A program made the translations under genes and the position numbers. A stretch of DNA of 64,000 nt, taken from the NCBI RefSeq assembly GCF_900104745.1, contig NZ_LT629732.1, positions 6,249,981 to 6,313,980 on the forward strand. Reading direction: 5' to 3'. The stretch's first letter is position 1. The number at the start of each line of letters is the position of its first letter. This DNA comes from Actinopolymorpha singaporensis. Lineage in GTDB: Bacteria; Actinomycetota; Actinomycetes; Propionibacteriales; Actinopolymorphaceae. Shown here in pieces: positions 37,256 through 46,074 of this stretch. The notes under the pieces were generated by a model. It made no database searches, was not told the origin of the DNA, and saw nothing but the letters and a program-made list of their open reading frames with translations.

Positions 37256-37268
37256 GCCCCTCATGGTA
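37256..37268 (-). promoter_or_regulatory. -10-like box TACCAT before ispH
   Basis: TACCAT (37268 to 37263, minus strand), 7 nt before the ATG. The intervening GAGGGGC could also act as a ribosome site, so leaderless status is less certain here. Confidence 0.35.
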
Positions 37269-37431
37269 GGTGGCCCGCCGGGGTGGGGACGCCCGCCCGC
37301 CGGGGTGAGGCTTGCCACGTGCTCCTCGGGCAACGCCTCGCCCACCCACCGCGCACCTGCCGGAAGCCGGGTCCGAACGGCCGGGAAAGGGACGAAAGGG
37401 GCACCTCCGTCCAGACGTAGGAGCCGGCCCG

Positions 37432-37443
37432 TAGGGTCTGGCC
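37432..37443 (+). promoter_or_regulatory. -10-like box TAGGGT before xseA
   Basis: TAGGGT at 37432-37437, six bases before the ATG at 37444, with no ribosome site between. Candidate leaderless start. Confidence 0.5.
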
Positions 37444-38724
37444 ATGGCCCTGCAGACGTCGCCGGAAAGCCCCGCGCCAGTACGCCAGATCGCCAACCTG
37501 ATCGGCCAGTGGATCGGGCGGCTCGGCGCGGTGTGGGTCGAGGGCCAGGTGGCGCAGCTGACCCGGCGTCCGGGCACCTCCACGGTCTTCCTGACGCTGC
37601 GGGACCCGGTGGCCGACATCTCCGTGCAGGTCACCTGCCCGCGCCGGGTGTTCGACATCGTGGACCCGCCGGTGGTCGAGGGCGCGCGAGTGCTGGTCCA
37701 CGCCCGGCCCGCCTACTACGCGCCGAGGGGCACGCTGTCCCTGGCCGCGTCCGACATCCGTCCGGTCGGACTCGGCGACCTGCTCGCCCGGCTCGAACGC
37801 CGCAAGCGGCTGCTCGCCGCCGAGGGGTTGTTCGCCCGCGAGCGCAAACGCCCGCTGCCGTTCCTGCCCACCAGGATCGGCCTGGTCTGCGGGCGCGGCT
37901 CCGCCGCCGAGCACGACGTACTCGAGAACACCCGGCGCCGGTGGGCGGCGGCGAGGTTTCGGGTGGAGAACGTCGCTGTTCAGGGACCCCAGTCCGCGGG
38001 CCAGGTGATGGAGGCGCTGCGCCGCCTGGACGTCGACGCGACCGTGGACGTGATCGTGGTGGCCCGCGGCGGCGGTTCGGTGGAGGACCTGCTGCCGTTC
38101 TCCGACGAGGGCCTGATCCGTGCCGTCGCGGAGTGCCGTACGCCGGTGGTGAGCGCGATCGGGCACGAGCAGGATTCACCGCTGCTCGACCTCGTTGCCG
38201 ACGTACGCGCCTCCACGCCCACCGATGCGGCCCGGCGGATCGTGCCCGACGTCGGTGAGGAGACCGCCCGGGTGGACGCGCTGCGCGGCCGGGCCCGCCA
38301 GCTGTTCGGCGCGTTGCTGGACCGCGAGCTGACCGGCCTGCACACGCTGCGAGCCCGGTCGGCACTCGGCGACCCCGAGCGCGACCTGGGACGCCGCGCC
38401 GAGCAGATCGTGGCGCTGCGCGACCGCGCCGACCGATGTGTCGGGCAGCTGCTGGATCGCGCCGAGGACAACCTGCACCACCAGCTGGCCAGGGTGCGTG
38501 CGTTGTCTCCCAAGGCGACGCTGGACCGGGGCTACGCCGTCGTGCAGAAGGCCGACGGGCACGCGGTCCGCGACCCGGCCGAGGTGAGCGGCGGCGAGCT
38601 TCTCGCCGCCCGGGTGGCCGGCGGGCAGTTCTCCGTCCGCGTACAGGACGGCGACGACGCGTCGGACACCTCGGCCGGCTCGGAGGCTCAGGGCGCCGCC
38701 GGGACGGGCCGGCCAAGCCGGTGA
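37444..38724 (+). CDS. xseA: Exodeoxyribonuclease VII large subunit
   Basis: 426 residues from ATG 37444. N-terminal OB-fold domain ([23 protein letters not shown]), then the catalytic domain with [41 protein letters not shown] and [23 protein letters not shown], and a long helical segment with a C-terminal [15 protein letters not shown]. Degrades single-stranded DNA together with XseB, encoded 86 bp downstream. Confidence 0.96.
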   Translation: MALQTSPESPAPVRQIANLIGQWIGRLGAVWVEGQVAQLTRRPGTSTVFLTLRDPVADISVQVTCPRRVFDIVDPPVVEGARVLVHARPAYYAPRGTLSLAASDIRPVGLGDLLARLERRKRLLAAEGLFARERKRPLPFLPTRIGLVCGRGSAAEHDVLENTRRRWAAARFRVENVAVQGPQSAGQVMEALRRLDVDATVDVIVVARGGGSVEDLLPFSDEGLIRAVAECRTPVVSAIGHEQDSPLLDLVADVRASTPTDAARRIVPDVGEETARVDALRGRARQLFGALLDRELTGLHTLRARSALGDPERDLGRRAEQIVALRDRADRCVGQLLDRAEDNLHHQLARVRALSPKATLDRGYAVVQKADGHAVRDPAEVSGGELLAARVAGGQFSVRVQDGDDASDTSAGSEAQGAAGTGRPSR

Positions 38725-38797
38725 GGACGCGGGTCAGGACGCGGGTGAGGAGTCGCCCGGGTTCGGACCATCGACACCTGCCCGGGGTGGGCGTCGA

Positions 38798-38810
38798 TAG
38801 GGTCTGAAGG
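38798..38810 (+). promoter_or_regulatory. -10-like box TAGGGT before xseB
   Basis: TAGGGT at 38798-38803, seven bases before the GTG at 38811. The same hexamer precedes xseA; xseB may therefore have its own leaderless transcript. Confidence 0.45.
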
Positions 38811-39062
38811 GTGAGCGAGCCCGACACCCGCGAGCCCGAGACCGCCCTTTCGTACGAACAGGCCCGAGACGAGCTGGTCGACGTCGTACGCCAACTGGAG
38901 GCCGGCGGCACCACCCTCGAGGAGTCCCTGCGTCTTTGGGAGCGCGGCGAGGAGCTGGCGACCATCTGCCAGGGCTGGCTCGACGGCGCCCGGGCCCGGC
39001 TGGAGGCGGCCCGCGCGTCGAGGGAGCAGGACGAGATCGAGGATCTCGACGAGGACGAGTAG
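38811..39062 (+). CDS. xseB: Exodeoxyribonuclease VII small subunit
   Basis: 83 residues from GTG 38811. A small helical protein with the family motif [20 protein letters not shown] followed by [17 protein letters not shown], and an acidic tail ([10 protein letters not shown]). Binds the coiled-coil part of XseA. Follows xseA and precedes glpX as in other actinobacteria. Confidence 0.95.
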   Translation: MSEPDTREPETALSYEQARDELVDVVRQLEAGGTTLEESLRLWERGEELATICQGWLDGARARLEAARASREQDEIEDLDEDE

Positions 39063-39125
39063 CAACGCGCCCAGCGCAGAGCACGGCCGCACGGCGAACG
39101 CCGGCGAAGGAAGAGCAGGGAGACC

Positions 39126-40178
39126 ATGGCCAGCACGAGCACCACCGCCAGCAGCGACGGCGTGCCCCCTCCGCTCCGAACCGACGCGGACGCACCCGAC
39201 CGCAACCTCGCCCTCGAACTCGTCCGGGTGACCGAGGCGGCCGCGATGGCCGGCGGCCGGTGGGTCGGCCGCGGCGACAAGAACGGCGCCGACCGGGCCG
39301 CCGTCAACGCCATGCGCACCCTCATCGCCTCCGTCGGCATGCACGGCGTGGTCGTCATCGGCGAGGGCGAGAAGGACAACGCGCCGATGCTCTACAACGG
39401 CGAGGAGGTCGGCTCCGGCGAGGGGCCCGAGTGTGACGTCGCCGTGGACCCGATCGACGGCACCACCCTCACCGCCAAGGGCATGAGCAACGCCGTGTCC
39501 GTGCTCGCGGTGGCACCGCGCGGTGCGATGTACGACCCGTCAGCCGTCTTTTACATGGAGAAGCTGGCCACCGGCCCCGAGGCGGCCGACGCCATCGACA
39601 TCACCGCGCCGATCACCGAGAACATCCACCGCGTTGCCCGCGCCAAGCACGAGTCACCCGAGGACGTCACTGTGGTGATCCTCGACCGGCCCCGGCACGA
39701 GTCACTGGTGCAGGAGGTCCGGGCCACGGGTGCGCGGATCAAGTTCATCACCGACGGCGACGTGGCCGGCGCGATCATGGCGGCCCGCCCGGGCACCGGT
39801 GTCGACCTGCTGGCCGGCATCGGCGGCACACCCGAAGGCATCATCGCCGCCTGCGCCATGAAGTGCATCGGCGGCATGATCCAGGGCCGGCTGTGGCCGA
39901 AGGACGACGCCGAACGCCAGAAGGCGATCGACGCCGGCCACGACATCGGCAAGGTCCTCACCACCGACGACCTGGTCGCCGGCGACGACGTGTTCTTCGT
40001 CGCCACCGGCATCACCGACGGCGAGCTGCTGCAGGGCGTGCGCTACCGCGGCGACGGGGCGACGACGCACTCGCTGGTGATGCGGTCCCGCAGCGGCACG
40101 ATCCGGTCCATCATGTCCGAGCACGCGCTCAGCAAGCTCCGGGCCTACTCCACGATCGACTTCGGCCGCGCCGGCTGA
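39126..40178 (+). CDS. glpX: Class II fructose-1,6-bisphosphatase
   Basis: 350 residues from ATG 39126, with AGGGAGA upstream. Gluconeogenic phosphatase; in mycobacteria GlpX is the main enzyme. Metal and substrate motifs: [51 protein letters not shown] and [18 protein letters not shown]. Glu of EGEKD and the DPIDGT block are as in active enzymes. Order xseA-xseB-glpX is conserved in actinobacteria. Confidence 0.96.
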   Translation: MASTSTTASSDGVPPPLRTDADAPDRNLALELVRVTEAAAMAGGRWVGRGDKNGADRAAVNAMRTLIASVGMHGVVVIGEGEKDNAPMLYNGEEVGSGEGPECDVAVDPIDGTTLTAKGMSNAVSVLAVAPRGAMYDPSAVFYMEKLATGPEAADAIDITAPITENIHRVARAKHESPEDVTVVILDRPRHESLVQEVRATGARIKFITDGDVAGAIMAARPGTGVDLLAGIGGTPEGIIAACAMKCIGGMIQGRLWPKDDAERQKAIDAGHDIGKVLTTDDLVAGDDVFFVATGITDGELLQGVRYRGDGATTHSLVMRSRSGTIRSIMSEHALSKLRAYSTIDFGRAG

Positions 40179-40216
40179 CCCCTCCGGCTCTGCCGCGCCG
40201 GCTGAGACGGGCCGCG

Positions 40217-40233
40217 CCGCCGCTCAGCGGCGG
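40217..40233. terminator. Possible hairpin between glpX and the DUF1707 gene
   Basis: CCGCCGCT, one base, AGCGGCGG. It overlaps the stop of the convergent DUF1707 gene (TCA at 40224-40226), so it would serve glpX only. Confidence 0.35.
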
Positions 40234-40838
40234 AACCAACCGCGGCGCGGCGGCTTGGCCGTGAGTTCGCCGAGGACGACGGTCCCGCGCACCCTGATCA
40301 CCGGGGTGCCGGGTCCGTGCACCCCGCGGGTCTTGTTCTTGCGTTCGGCGAGGACGGTCGTCCCCCGCTCGAACTCCACGGCGATGTCGTCGGGAACGAT
40401 CAGCGTGAGCTGGCCCAAACCCACCTGGACGTCGAGCACGACCTCGTGCGGGATGGCGGCGTCGGTGAAGTCCAGAGTCACGTCGCCGAGGTACGCGCGG
40501 GCGGACAGCCGGGGCGGCACCAGCCAGCGGCCGTTCACCTTCTGCGAGCTGAGCAGGGCGTTCACCTCCGCCGGCCCGGGCCGGGCGGGGGCGTTCGCCG
40601 CGGCTCGGCTCTGCGGACGCGACTCGCGTTCGGCTGCCTCGGGCAGGTCCGCCGTCAACGGCATGAGCTCGGCGTAGGTCTTCGCCGCGTACGTGCGTTC
40701 GAGCCGGGTCTCCAGCTCGTCGAAGTCCAGCCGGCCCGCCCCGGCGGCGCGCCTCAGCACCTCGGCGGTCTGCTCCCGATCTGCGTCGGAGGCCCGGAGT
40801 TCGCCGGAGCCGCCGGCCGCCCACGGGGTGTTGCTCAT
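40224..40838 (-). CDS. DUF1707 SHOCT-like protein with LiaF-like C-terminal domain
   Basis: 204 residues from ATG 40838, preceded by AAGGAG. N-terminal DUF1707 domain: LRASDADREQTAEVLRRAAG, GRLDFDELETRLERTYAAKT and YAELMPLTADLP. After an Ala/Pro-rich linker comes a C-terminal beta-rich domain (YLGDVTLDFTDAAIP, VQVGLGQLTLIVPDDIAVEF, IRVRGTVVLGELTAK) like the cell-wall-active antibiotic response domain of LiaF. No membrane helix. May sense or report envelope state; not proven. Confidence 0.82.
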   Translation of the reverse strand: MSNTPWAAGGSGELRASDADREQTAEVLRRAAGAGRLDFDELETRLERTYAAKTYAELMPLTADLPEAAERESRPQSRAAANAPARPGPAEVNALLSSQKVNGRWLVPPRLSARAYLGDVTLDFTDAAIPHEVVLDVQVGLGQLTLIVPDDIAVEFERGTTVLAERKNKTRGVHGPGTPVIRVRGTVVLGELTAKPPRRGWFRR

Positions 40839-40997
40839 CGTCACTCCTTCGACCTCACAGTCACGGCCTCTGAAGGCTAGCCGCTCGGCGCGTGTGGGGC
40901 CTCCTCCCGACGGACGACCGCCCGAGGAGCTGCCCGGCGGATCCTCACCGGATCCCGGCCTCATCTGCGCCGACGCAGAGGCGGCGTGGCCTCGGCC

Positions 40998-41010
40998 TAG
41001 GCTGGGGCCC
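40998..41010 (+). promoter_or_regulatory. -10-like box TAGGCT before the spermidine-synthase-fold gene
   Basis: TAGGCT at 40998-41003, then seven bases to the GTG at 41011; candidate leaderless start. Confidence 0.5.
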
Positions 41011-41769
41011 GTGCTGCCCGACCCCGTTCCCGGCCCCGTTCCCGGCCCCGTTCCAGCCCCGGTTCCGCCCTTCGACCCGACCCGGCCGGTGACCCTGGCC
41101 GCGGACGAGACGCCGCGCGGTTCGGTCGCCCTGCGCCGCCGGTCGCTGCAGCCGGCGGGCGCCGGCGAGGTGTACGAACTGATCACCAACGGCACGTTCG
41201 TCATGGACACGCTGGAGACCACCACCGAGCGTCTGCTGGCCCGGGCCGCACTGGCGTACGCGCCTGCCGACGCGGCCTGGACGGTCGTCGTCGGTGGTCT
41301 CGGCCTGGGGTTCACCGTGCGGGAGCTCCTCACCGACGCCCGCGTCGCCCGGGTCGACGTGATCGAACTCGAACCCGCCGTCGTCGGCTGGGTACGCGAC
41401 GGGCTGGTCCCGCCCACCGCGGGCGTCCTCTCCGACGAGCGGGTGCACGTCCACGTCGCCGACGTACGCCGCTGGCTACCGGCACTGCCCGCGGGCAGCA
41501 CCGACGCGATCCTGCTCGACGTCGACAACGGCCCGGACTTCCTCGTGCACCGCGCCAACACCGAGGTGTACGAACGCGAGTTCCTCGGCGTCGTCCGGCG
41601 TGCCCTGCGGCCGGGCGGGGTGGTCGCGGTGTGGTCGGCCAGCCGGTCCTTGGCGCTGCATCGCCGGTTGGAGCGGGAGTTCGGCACCTGTGAGGAGATC
41701 CACCGGGTGGTTCCGCGGGAGGGCCGCCGGCTCGACTACTACCTCTACATCAGCCGCACCGGGGCGTGA
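41011..41769 (+). CDS. Spermidine synthase-like methyltransferase-fold protein
   Basis: 252 residues from GTG 41011. A Pro/Val repeat of ~20 residues (VPGPVPGPVPAPVPP, encoded by 12-bp units) leads into a spermidine synthase-like Rossmann fold: GEVYELITNGTFVMDTLETT, WTVVVGGLGLGFTVRELL, VDVIELEPAVVGWVRDGLV, DAILLDVDNGPDFLVH and VVAVWSASRSLALHR. The polyamine-site Asp is placed in LLDVDNGP. No polyamine pathway gene is nearby, so the true substrate is uncertain. Confidence 0.78.
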   Translation: MLPDPVPGPVPGPVPAPVPPFDPTRPVTLAADETPRGSVALRRRSLQPAGAGEVYELITNGTFVMDTLETTTERLLARAALAYAPADAAWTVVVGGLGLGFTVRELLTDARVARVDVIELEPAVVGWVRDGLVPPTAGVLSDERVHVHVADVRRWLPALPAGSTDAILLDVDNGPDFLVHRANTEVYEREFLGVVRRALRPGGVVAVWSASRSLALHRRLEREFGTCEEIHRVVPREGRRLDYYLYISRTGA

Positions 41770-41814
41770 GACGCGTCACCTCCGCCCGCTTTCCCCGCGT
41801 ACTGGCCATATAGG

Positions 41815-41839
41815 TTGATCCAATCAACATTGACAATGT
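41815..41839. promoter_or_regulatory. Two adjacent inverted repeats in the promoter of the second citrate synthase
   Basis: TTGAT-CCA-ATCAA at 41815-41827 and ACATTG-A-CAATGT at 41827-41839 lie side by side in an AT-rich patch 50-75 nt before the ATG at 41890. TTGACA at 41830-41835 looks like a -35 box inside the second repeat, so a bound protein would block it. The matching -10 is weak. Confidence 0.5.
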
Positions 41840-41889
41840 ATTTCGTTCGGCCGGACGCTCCTGTCATCCGCATCCACGGGAGGTCGTCC

Positions 41890-43116
41890 ATGCCGTCCAC
41901 CGCCACCACCTCGCGCGCCCTGTCCGGCGACCCCGGCAGCCCCGGCGAGCCCGCCCAGCCTGCTGTCCCCGGCACCGCCGCCGGCCCGATCGTCGTCCCG
42001 CCCGGTCTGGCCGGGGTGAGCGTCACCGACACCTCGATCGGCCACGTACGCGGGCGCGAAGGCTTCTACCACTACCGGCAGTACTCCGCGGTCGATCTGG
42101 CCGAGCGCCGTACGGTCGAGGACGTCTGGCACCTGTTGTTCTCGGGTGAACTGCCCGACCGGGAGCAGCGCGCGGAGTTCACCGCCCGACTAGCCGGGTA
42201 CCGCGAGGTGCCGGCCGGCGTGCGTGACGTGCTGCCCGCGATCGCGGCCGCCGCGCCCGCGCCCCTGGACGGCCTGCGGACCGCGCTCTCCCTCGCCGGC
42301 GCCGCCCAGGGCATGCGGCCGATATGGGACCTGGACGAGGCGGCCCGCCGTGAGGACGCGCTGCGCCTGTGCGCACAGGTCCCCACGCTGCTGACCGCGC
42401 TGCACCGGCTGGGGCAAGGTGAGGAACCGGTTCCGCCACGCCCGGATCTGTCGTACGCCGCGAACTACCTCTTCATGCTCACCGGCACCGAACCCCGCCC
42501 CGAGCACGCCCGAGCGATCGAGCGGTACCTCGTCTCCACCATCGACCACGGCTTCAACGCCTCCACTTTCACCGCCCGGGTGATCGCCTCCACCGGCGCG
42601 GACGTCGCGGCCTGCCTGGTCGGTGCGGTCGGCGCGCTGTCCGGACCGCTGCACGGCGGTGCACCGAGCCGTGCACTGGACGCGCTGGACGCGATCGGTA
42701 CGCCGGACCGGATCGACGCCTGGGTACGCGAACGCATCGAGCGGGGCGAGCGGATCATGGGGTTCGGCCACCCGGTCTACCGCACCGAGGACCCGCGGTC
42801 GCGACTGCTCCGCCGTACGGCCTGCGAACTCGGCGGCGACCTGGTGGAGTTCGCGACGGCGGTGGAAAGCCGGGTGCTGGCGCTGCTCGCCGAACTCAAG
42901 CCGGACCGCGAGATCCACACCAACGTGGAGTTCTACGCCGGGGTGGTGATGGAGTTGTGCGGGCTGCCCCGGACGATGTTCACGCCGACGTTCGCCTCCA
43001 GCCGGGTGATCGGCTGGTCGGCGCACGTACTGGAGCAGGCGCGAGACCGGAAGATCATCCGGCCGGACGCGAGGTACGTCGGTACGCCTCCTCCGCAGCC
43101 GTTGCCGGAGATCTGA
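41890..43116 (+). CDS. citA: Second citrate synthase homologue (CitA-like)
   Basis: 408 residues from ATG 41890, preceded by GGGAGG; earlier in-frame starts lie in the promoter palindromes. Short, Gram-positive-type citrate synthase domain: VSVTDTSIGHVRGREGFYHY, GALSGPLHGGAPSRALD (first catalytic His) and MGFGHPVYRTEDPRSRL (second His). The third catalytic position, normally Asp in NVDFY, is Glu here (NVEFY, codon GAG at 42928-42930). The role could be citrate, methylcitrate or a regulatory one. Convergent with the HTH-citrate synthase gene, 4 bp between stops. Confidence 0.85.
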   Translation: MPSTATTSRALSGDPGSPGEPAQPAVPGTAAGPIVVPPGLAGVSVTDTSIGHVRGREGFYHYRQYSAVDLAERRTVEDVWHLLFSGELPDREQRAEFTARLAGYREVPAGVRDVLPAIAAAAPAPLDGLRTALSLAGAAQGMRPIWDLDEAARREDALRLCAQVPTLLTALHRLGQGEEPVPPRPDLSYAANYLFMLTGTEPRPEHARAIERYLVSTIDHGFNASTFTARVIASTGADVAACLVGAVGALSGPLHGGAPSRALDALDAIGTPDRIDAWVRERIERGERIMGFGHPVYRTEDPRSRLLRRTACELGGDLVEFATAVESRVLALLAELKPDREIHTNVEFYAGVVMELCGLPRTMFTPTFASSRVIGWSAHVLEQARDRKIIRPDARYVGTPPPQPLPEI

Positions 43117-43120
43117 CCCG

Positions 43121-44383
43121 TCAGCCCGACGTGTTCGGAGTGCCGGGCGGTGGGCCGGTGTAGAGGGCGCGGGGCCGGAACCGCACCCGGTGGGGGTACT
43201 CCTCCAGCGCGTGCGCAACCAGCCCCGCGATCCGCCCGAGCAGGAAGATCATCTCGCCGGATCCCTCTGTCAAGCCGAACTTGACAGCGAGCGCGGCCAG
43301 CGCCAGGTCCACGTTGGGCGCCGGCCCGCCGTGCCGGCCGACGACCCGCACGAGTTCGGCCACGATGGCGTCGACCCCGCCGTGCGGAGGCTGCACAGAA
43401 GGCTGCCCAGAAAGCTGCTCGGAAGGCTGCTCACCGGCGATGCGCACCAGCTCCAGCAGGGCGTCCGCGCGCGGATCCCGCCCGGAGTAGACCTTGTGGC
43501 CGAAGCCGGGCAGGTGTTCCCCGCCACGCAGCCGGTCACCGACCACCCGGGGCACTGCCGCGGGGTCCGGCGTCGTACGCAGCAACGTCTCCAGGCCGGA
43601 GGCGCTCGCGCCGTGCAGGATCCCGCCGCCGGCACTCAGCCCGGTGAGCACCACGAGGTACGGGTCGGCCCACACCGACGCGGCGACCCGGGCGGCGAGG
43701 GTGGAGGCGGCGAGTTCGTGGTCGGCGAGCAGGACCAGGGCCGCGTTCAACGCCCGGATCTCACCCGGCCCGGGTGCCCGGTCGGCCAGCCGCGACCACA
43801 GCCGCTCGGCGACGGAGAAGCCAGGGGCGGGCGAGCGTTCGGGCAGGGAGTCGACGATGCCGGCGACCAGCGCTCGTGCGGACGCCACCACCGCCGCCGG
43901 CCGGCGGTCGTCGCGTACGGGATCCGCGGCGGCGAGCGCGGCCACCACCACTCGCATCCGGTCCACCGGCCGGGTGGACGCGGGCAACGCGGCCTGGGTT
44001 CGCCGGCCCACCTCGACCGCCGCCGGGGAGGCCTGCCACGGTCCGGTGTGCGCGCTTTCCCACAACAGCGCGGCGACCGCCTCGAACGACTCGGTCCGGG
44101 CGAGCACCACCGCGTCGCGTCCCCGGTAGTACAGCGCGCCCTCCGGGTCGAGCAGGGTCAGGCCGGTGTCGACGACCACCTCCAGCGCGCCTGCCCGGCC
44201 GCCACGGCGGTTCCTCCGGGCCAGGCGTTCGACCTCGATCCGGTCGAACCGCGACGACCGCCGGTCCGCGCCGCGGTGGCGGGTCAGCACACCCCGGCTC
44301 ACGTACGCGTACACCGTCTCGGCCTTCACCCCGAGCAGGTCGGCGGCCTGGGCGGTGGTCATCCAGCGGGTGGACTCGCTCAC
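43121..44383 (-). CDS. HTH-citrate synthase fusion protein
   Basis: 420 residues from GTG 44383 (VSESTRWMTTAQAADLLGVK). Residues ~7-55 form a MerR/excisionase-type helix-turn-helix: MTTAQAADLLGVKAETVYAY, VSRGVLTRHRGADRRSSRFD. The rest is a citrate synthase domain that keeps GGGILHGASASGLETLL, LPGFGHKVYSGRDPRAD and an Asp in APNVDLALAALA. The middle contains a short duplicated linker (EQPSEQLSGQPSVQP). Divergent from fumC, sharing a 51-bp region. Enzyme, regulator or both cannot be decided from sequence. Confidence 0.85.
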   Translation of the reverse strand: MSESTRWMTTAQAADLLGVKAETVYAYVSRGVLTRHRGADRRSSRFDRIEVERLARRNRRGGRAGALEVVVDTGLTLLDPEGALYYRGRDAVVLARTESFEAVAALLWESAHTGPWQASPAAVEVGRRTQAALPASTRPVDRMRVVVAALAAADPVRDDRRPAAVVASARALVAGIVDSLPERSPAPGFSVAERLWSRLADRAPGPGEIRALNAALVLLADHELAASTLAARVAASVWADPYLVVLTGLSAGGGILHGASASGLETLLRTTPDPAAVPRVVGDRLRGGEHLPGFGHKVYSGRDPRADALLELVRIAGEQPSEQLSGQPSVQPPHGGVDAIVAELVRVVGRHGGPAPNVDLALAALAVKFGLTEGSGEMIFLLGRIAGLVAHALEEYPHRVRFRPRALYTGPPPGTPNTSG

Positions 44384-44422
44384 ATCGGCAACCTCATCAC
44401 ATCCGCGACCGGGTGGGCGGAA

Positions 44423-44434
44423 TAGAGTCGGGCC
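44423..44434 (+). promoter_or_regulatory. -10-like box TAGAGT before fumC
   Basis: TAGAGT at 44423-44428, six bases before the ATG at 44435; no ribosome site. The divergent HTH-citrate synthase starts at 44383, so both promoters lie within about 50 bp. Confidence 0.5.
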
Positions 44435-45835
44435 ATGGCGCAGGAGCGAGAGCAGGACTACCGGATCGAACGCGACACCATGGGCGAGGTCAGGGTTCCC
44501 GCCAAGGCGAAGTGGCGGGCACAGACCCAACGCGCGGTGGAGAACTTCCCGATCTCCGGGTCGACACTGGAGGCCCAGCACATCCGGGCGCTCGCCCTGA
44601 TCAAGGGCGCGGCGGCGAAGGTCAACGCCGAGCTCGGTGTCATCGACGCCGACCTCGCCAAGGCGATCCAGGAGGCAGCCGCCGCGGTGGCCGCCGGGGC
44701 TCACGACGCGCACTTCCCGATCGACGTGTTCCAGACCGGCTCGGGCACCTCCAGCAACATGAACACCAACGAGGTGCTGGCCACGCTGGCCACCGAGGCG
44801 CTCGGCCGGGCGGTCCACCCCAACGACCACGTCAACGCCTCGCAGTCCAGCAACGACGTGTTCCCCTCCTCCATCCACATCGCCGCGACGTACGCCGTCC
44901 TCAACGACCTGATCCCGGCGCTGTCGCACCTGTCCGACGCGCTGGAGACGAAGGCGGCCGAGTTCGCCGAGGTGGTGAAGTCGGGGCGTACGCACCTGAT
45001 GGACGCCACGCCGGTGACGCTCGGCCAGGAGTTCGGGGGGTACGCCGCGCAGATCCGCTACGGCATCGAGCGCGTGGAGTCCACGCTCCCCCGCGTCGGT
45101 GAGCTTCCCCTCGGCGGCACCGCGGTCGGCACGGGCATCAACACCCCGCCCGGGTTCGCCGAGAAGGTGATCGCCGAACTCGTCGAGACGACCGGACTGC
45201 CGCTGCGCGAGGCTCGCAACCACTTCGAGGCGCAGGGCGCCCGCGACGCGCTGGTCGAGCTGTCCGGTCAGCTCCGCACGATCGCGGTCGGCCTGTACAA
45301 GGCGGCCAACGACATCCGCTGGATGGGCTCCGGGCCGCGCGCCGGCCTCGGTGAGCTCGCGCTGCCCGACCTGCAGCCGGGGTCGAGCATCATGCCGGGC
45401 AAGGTCAACCCGGTCATCCCCGAGGCCGCCCGCCAGGTCGTGGCGCAGGTCGTCGGCAACGACGCGGCGGTGGCGTTCGCGGGTTCGCAGGGTGACTTCG
45501 AGCTCAACGTCATGCTGCCGGTGATCGCCCGCAACCTCCTGGAGTCGATCCGCCTGCTCGCCAACGTGAGCGTGCTGTTCGCCGACCGGCTGGTGGCCGG
45601 GATCACCGCCAACGCCGACCGCTGCCGCGAGTACGCCGAGTCGTCCCCGTCGGTGGTCACGCCGCTGAACCGCTACATCGGCTACGAGAACGCCGCGAAG
45701 GTCGCGAAGACCGCGCTCGCCGAGCGCAAGACCATCCGGCAGGTCGTGATCGAGCAGGGGTACGTCGAACGCGGCGACCTCACCGAGGAGCAGCTCGACC
45801 GGGCGCTCGACGTCCTGTCGATGACGCACCCCTGA
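44435..45835 (+). CDS. fumC: Class II fumarate hydratase
   Basis: 466 residues from ATG 44435. Interconverts fumarate and malate in the TCA cycle. Family motifs: [53 protein letters not shown] and the signature loop [18 protein letters not shown] with the catalytic Ser. No iron-sulfur cysteines. Followed by a hairpin at 45954. Sits a few kilobases from glpX, as in M. tuberculosis (Rv1098c-Rv1099c). Confidence 0.97.
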   Translation: MAQEREQDYRIERDTMGEVRVPAKAKWRAQTQRAVENFPISGSTLEAQHIRALALIKGAAAKVNAELGVIDADLAKAIQEAAAAVAAGAHDAHFPIDVFQTGSGTSSNMNTNEVLATLATEALGRAVHPNDHVNASQSSNDVFPSSIHIAATYAVLNDLIPALSHLSDALETKAAEFAEVVKSGRTHLMDATPVTLGQEFGGYAAQIRYGIERVESTLPRVGELPLGGTAVGTGINTPPGFAEKVIAELVETTGLPLREARNHFEAQGARDALVELSGQLRTIAVGLYKAANDIRWMGSGPRAGLGELALPDLQPGSSIMPGKVNPVIPEAARQVVAQVVGNDAAVAFAGSQGDFELNVMLPVIARNLLESIRLLANVSVLFADRLVAGITANADRCREYAESSPSVVTPLNRYIGYENAAKVAKTALAERKTIRQVVIEQGYVERGDLTEEQLDRALDVLSMTHP

Positions 45836-45953
45836 TCCGGGTCCCGGATCGCTCATGCCCGACGAGGCCCGCGAACCGGCGGCCGGACGGCAAGGTGGTC
45901 ATGGGGCCGGGGTTCTCCGCGCCGGAGATCGCCTCGGTCCTGCGCGGCGGCCG

Positions 45954-45981
45954 GCCGGATTCTTCCGCGGAAGGATCCGGC
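45954..45981 (+). terminator. Hairpin downstream of fumC
   Basis: GCCGGAT and ATCCGGC flank CTTCC-GC-GGAAG with one T-G wobble between, 118 nt after the fumC stop. The core (GGATTCTTCCGCGGAAGGAT) resembles that of the sdhB hairpin. No U-tract. The rest of the gap 45836-46074 shows no gene. Confidence 0.65.
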
Positions 45982-46061
45982 GTTGCCCGCCCACCGGATG
46001 AGCAGGCTGACCGGCGTGGCCGAGGATGACCACGAGACAGGTGCGCGTGATCGTTCGCGAC

Positions 46062-46074
46062 TAGGATCGCGACG
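46062..46074 (+). promoter_or_regulatory. -10-like box TAGGAT before the DUF402 gene
   Basis: TAGGAT at 46062-46067, seven bases before the GTG at 46075. Candidate leaderless start. Confidence 0.5.

Noticed and set aside
43121-45856. Long open frame of about 910 codons extending the HTH-citrate synthase upstream
   Set aside because: The extension is antisense to fumC and has Arg/Gly/Val-rich composition without domains.
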